DNA from: JBBPZA01 sp963728925
GTDB lineage: Bacteria; Actinomycetota; Thermoleophilia; Solirubrobacterales; Solirubrobacteraceae
Direction of reading: 5' to 3'
Length of the DNA stretch: 64,000 nt
Assembly: GCA_963728925.1 (NCBI GenBank)
Contig: CAVSMB010000024.1
Coordinates: 1-64,000, forward strand
Both the position numbers and the translations under genes were made by a program. Shown here piece by piece: positions 61,928 through 64,000 of this stretch; positions within the stretch are counted from its first letter, which is position 1; the number at the start of each line of letters is the position of its first letter. Below the pieces are notes generated by a model that saw nothing but the letters and a program-made list of their open reading frames with translations, made no database searches and was not told where the DNA came from.

Positions 61928-62760
61928 GCACCAGCTCGGAGCTGACGCATCTGTTCCGCGCGTTGAAGGCGCCCGCCGCCGCGCGGGCGCTCCCCAAGCT
62001 CGCCGAACGCGCCGCACGGAGGAGTGGAGCTACGAACGGTTCGCCAAGCGCTGCTCTCGACCGAGCAGTCCTCGCGGGAGGCGCACGGCGGCGAGGCCCG
62101 CATCCGCGCCGCGCGATTCCCGGCGCGCAAGACGCTGGAGGAGTTCGACTTCACCTTCCAGCGCTCGGTCAAGAAGCAGGTGATCGAGCATCTCGGGCAG
62201 CTCGACTTCCTGCACGAGCGCTCCAACATCGTGGCGTTGGGCCCGCCCGGGACCGGGAAGACACACCTGGCTGTGGCGCTCGCGATCCGCGCCTGCCTCG
62301 CTGGCCAGCGCGTGATCTCCGCACCGCGACCGAATGGGTCGCGCTGCTCGCCGACGCGCAGCGCCAGGGACGCCTCGACGACGAGCTCAGGCGCCTCGAG
62401 CGCTACCCGCTGCTCGTCTGCGACGAGGTTGCTACATCCCGTTCGACCCCCAGGCCGCCAACCTGATGTTCATGCTCGTCAGCCGCCGCTACGAACGCGC
62501 GAGCCTGATCGTCACGAGCAACAAGCCGTTCAGCGTCTGGGGCGGATTTCGGCGACGACGCACCGCCGCGGCGATGATCGACTGGCTCGTCCACCACGCC
62601 GAGATCCTGCTCAAAGGCGATTACTACCGCCTCAAAGACTACGACATTGGCGCCCGCCCGGCCCCCAAAAGCCTCGAACGGTTGACCGATCTGCTTCGGC
62701 ACCTGCGGAGGGCCAGAACGCTCAGAACGCGCAGGCCCCGACCACAAAGGCGCGAAAACA
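61924..62760 (+). pseudogene. IS21-family ATPase IstB, frameshifted
   Basis: ATG at 61924 opens SSELTHLFRALKAPAAARAL PKLAERA. After a shift the frame gives EARIRAARFPARKTLEEFDF TFQ, the Walker A region IVALGPPGTGKTHLAVALAI, then in another frame EWVALLADAQRQGRLDDELR and LVCDEV (Walker B, with DE), and finally YIPFDPQAANLMFMLVSRRY and SLIVTSNKPFSVWGGFRRRR. At least three indels separate these parts, so the helper ATPase is inactive. Confidence 0.8.
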
Positions 62761-62901
62761 GCAAGAACACGGGACCCCGATCACGCACGAGAGCGGCTCG
62801 CTCGCTCGGCAAGCGCATTCGCTGAGAGCGCCGAGAAAATAGCATCGGTGATCTGATGATCGGGGCCGCTCAAGCGTTGACACGCGACCGCCAGCAATCG
62901 C

Positions 62902-63300
62902 TTGCTGAACAACCGTTGGTTTCGCCATGACTGGGACGCGATTCAGCGCCTGAAGGACGGGCTGACGATCGACGCGCAAGGCCTGCCCATGCTGACGACC
63001 GCGATCGCGAAGCTGCTGCCGGCGACCTCACGCACGTACAACGACGACTTCTGGGTCAAGCGCACGCGCGACCCGCAGACCAAGACAGCCGCTGCCTGTG
63101 GAATCGTCGCCGTCCCGGACCCCAGCGATGACGTGCACCGCCTCAACGGCGGGCGGTTGCTCGAGCGCATCCAGCTGTGGACGGCTGCGCAACGCGACTA
63201 CGCCGCCCTGTTCGACGACTTCACCCCGCGGTCCGCGTCGATCCTGAGCGTGAGATTCGAGCCGCCCGCCAAGCGGCGCACCGGCCGCCGAGCTACATGA
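62902..63300 (+). CDS. Hypothetical protein (possible truncated gene)
   Basis: The 132-residue frame from the TTG at 62902 reads LNNRWFRHDWDAIQRLKDGL, DAQGLPMLTTAIAKLLPATS and TAAACGIVAVPDPSDDVHRL. Composition is protein-like and no family is recognised. The start is doubtful, and the frame may be the tail of a gene cut by the IS21 remnant. It ends before the tRNA-like fragment. Confidence 0.4.
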   Translation: MLNNRWFRHDWDAIQRLKDGLTIDAQGLPMLTTAIAKLLPATSRTYNDDFWVKRTRDPQTKTAAACGIVAVPDPSDDVHRLNGGRLLERIQLWTAAQRDYAALFDDFTPRSASILSVRFEPPAKRRTGRRAT

Positions 63301-63415
63301 TCGGTACCCAGCCGAGCGCCTGGGCGGGTTCGGCGAGTACCCAGTGGGTACCACGTAGCTCTCTGACTCCCTCGGGCGCCGCTCGGATCGCTTCGCAATC
63401 TCGCTCTCCGGGCCA

Positions 63416-63457
63416 AGCCGACGCCCGGACTCGAACCGGGGACCCCTTCATTACGAG
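63416..63457 (-). tRNA. 3' part of a tRNA-Thr(CGT)-like gene, probable att site
   Basis: The minus strand reads CTCGTAATGAAG, then GGGGTCCCCGGTTCGAGTCC and GGGCGTCGGCT: an anticodon-loop sequence with CGT, the 3' anticodon strand TGAAG, a T arm (CCCGG-TTCGAGT-CCGGG) and a 3' acceptor strand CGTCGGC. The 5' half is missing, because the upstream sequence does not pair. This is the classic footprint of an integrative element that used the 3' end of a tRNA gene, not a working tRNA. Confidence 0.7.
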
Positions 63458-63636
63458 AAAGAACTGGGGGTCTGCGGGGGTCGTGCGGTGAGGGCGGAAA
63501 TCCCTGCACAGGAGCTGTTTCTTACGGTTTCTTGATCCGAACGGCGTTTTCGTTGGGACGCGTCCAGACCGCGTACGCCAACAAAATGTTGGCGGAAATG
63601 TTGGCGGATCGACGCCAGACGAGTCCGGTGCTCCAA
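63451..63636 (-). other. Possible integrase C-terminal tail next to the att site
   Basis: A minus-strand frame ending at 63451 (EHRTRLASIRQHFRQHFVGV to PPQTPSSFS) runs straight into the tRNA-like fragment, as integrase genes often do beside their attachment site. It has no catalytic residues, so I mention it only as a candidate tail. A tandem ATGTTGGCGGA pair lies at about 63587-63607. Confidence 0.25.
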
Positions 63637-63680
63637 CGTCGGCGGCGTCGAACGTCCGGCGTGTCGATCAGCCTTGAGGC

Positions 63681-63995
63681 GTGACGGAAGACGATCGTCC
63701 GATCGCCGAGGTCAGCGATCCCGACGGACACGCTGTGGTCCTGCTCGAGCGGATCTGGACGCTCAAGATCATCCGCGACCACCCCGAGCTTCGTGACCAC
63801 CTCGAGCACGTCCTCGACACAGTCAGCACGCCCGATCACGCGGAGCCAGACCCGCGCGCCGGCCGGCGACGCTGCTACCGCCGCCGCGTCGGCCCCAGCC
63901 GCTGGCTATTGGTGGTCGTAAGCTTCGAGCAGGAGCCGGGGCGGATCGTCACCGCGCTGGCGACTCGAAAGGACCCCAAGCGATGGAAGCCGTGA
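63681..63995 (+). CDS. Small hypothetical protein at the element edge
   Basis: This 104-residue protein starts at the GTG at 63681 (VTEDDRPIAEVSDPDGHAVV). It continues IWTLKIIRDHPELRDHLEHV, RCYRRRVGPSRWLLVVVSFE and EPGRIVTALATRKDPKRWKP. The late beta-strand pattern (RW.LVVV.FE..PGRIVTA) resembles small RelE-like or phage-associated toxin folds, but I cannot assign a family. It stands immediately outside the tRNA-type att site, on the opposite strand to the tRNA fragment, and is complete within the window. Confidence 0.6.
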   Translation: MTEDDRPIAEVSDPDGHAVVLLERIWTLKIIRDHPELRDHLEHVLDTVSTPDHAEPDPRAGRRRCYRRRVGPSRWLLVVVSFEQEPGRIVTALATRKDPKRWKP

Positions 63996-64000
63996 ACGTG

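Noticed and set aside
63587..63607. Tandem ATGTTGGCGGA repeat as a CRISPR start
   Set aside because: There are only two adjacent copies with no spacers of regular length and no cas genes. No CRISPR array was seen anywhere in the window.

Overview
The window is very GC-rich, with short spacers and many GTG or TTG starts. The gene content (a wax-ester synthase/DGAT, small winged-helix and USP-like proteins, an uptake [NiFe]-hydrogenase, ISAzo13/IS1380/IS110/IS21/IS630 elements) suggests an actinobacterium, most likely of the Thermoleophilia/Solirubrobacterales type. That placement is inferred from gene families, not from a marker gene.

Layout. 1-4.3 kb: gene fragments (ArsA-type ATPase, PfkB kinase, biotin carboxylase, two transposases) around one intact 573-residue protein with an HExxH metallopeptidase signature. 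4.7-9.1 kb: small or frameshifted metabolic genes, a truncated integrase-type transposase and an intact ABM-NmrA fusion. 9.1-17.6 kb: a complete A/V-type ATPase operon on the minus strand in the order D-H-I-K-E-C-F-A-B, almost every junction a 4-bp overlap. 17.7-20.1 kb: a small protein, a flavodoxin, then gene debris. 20.3-23.4 kb: three overlapping or closely spaced genes (CitE/Mcl-like lyase, mesaconyl-CoA hydratase-like Mch, mesaconyl-CoA C1:C4 CoA-transferase-like Mct) that together resemble the glyoxylate/propionyl-CoA branch of the 3-hydroxypropionate bicycle. 23.9-33.5 kb: FAD oxidoreductase, pyruvyltransferase, patatin, a NagB-DUF218 fusion, WS/DGAT and a DUF4389 membrane protein. 33.6-38.7 kb: mostly decayed or frameshifted genes. 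38.7-43.4 kb: an SQR/NDH2-like oxidoreductase, a redoxin and two tandem epoxide hydrolases. 43.7-46.7 kb: intact IS110 and IS1380 transposases. 47.1-51.6 kb: a hydrogenase operon (small subunit, large subunit, cytochrome b, maturation protease, a HypF stub, HypC). 51.9-64 kb: a mobile-element zone ending at a tRNA-Thr-like 3' fragment.

The most striking structure is a nested insertion. A GNAT-UspA fusion gene is split at a TA dinucleotide by an IS630 element (53499-56853). That IS630 transposase gene is itself split in its V-D-E-K codons by a roughly 2.2-kb element (54086-56307) carrying only a large serine recombinase and two small ORFs. All three layers can be reconstructed to the base. Joining the element's ends regenerates a predicted 40-bp attP with 10-bp perfect inverted arms, and this join also gives the recombinase gene a different stop codon.

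Many non-operon genes carry single-base frameshifts, whereas the ATPase, hydrogenase, Mcl-Mch-Mct and epoxide hydrolase genes are intact. The frameshifts may be real decay, assembly error, or both; I cannot separate these from sequence alone.
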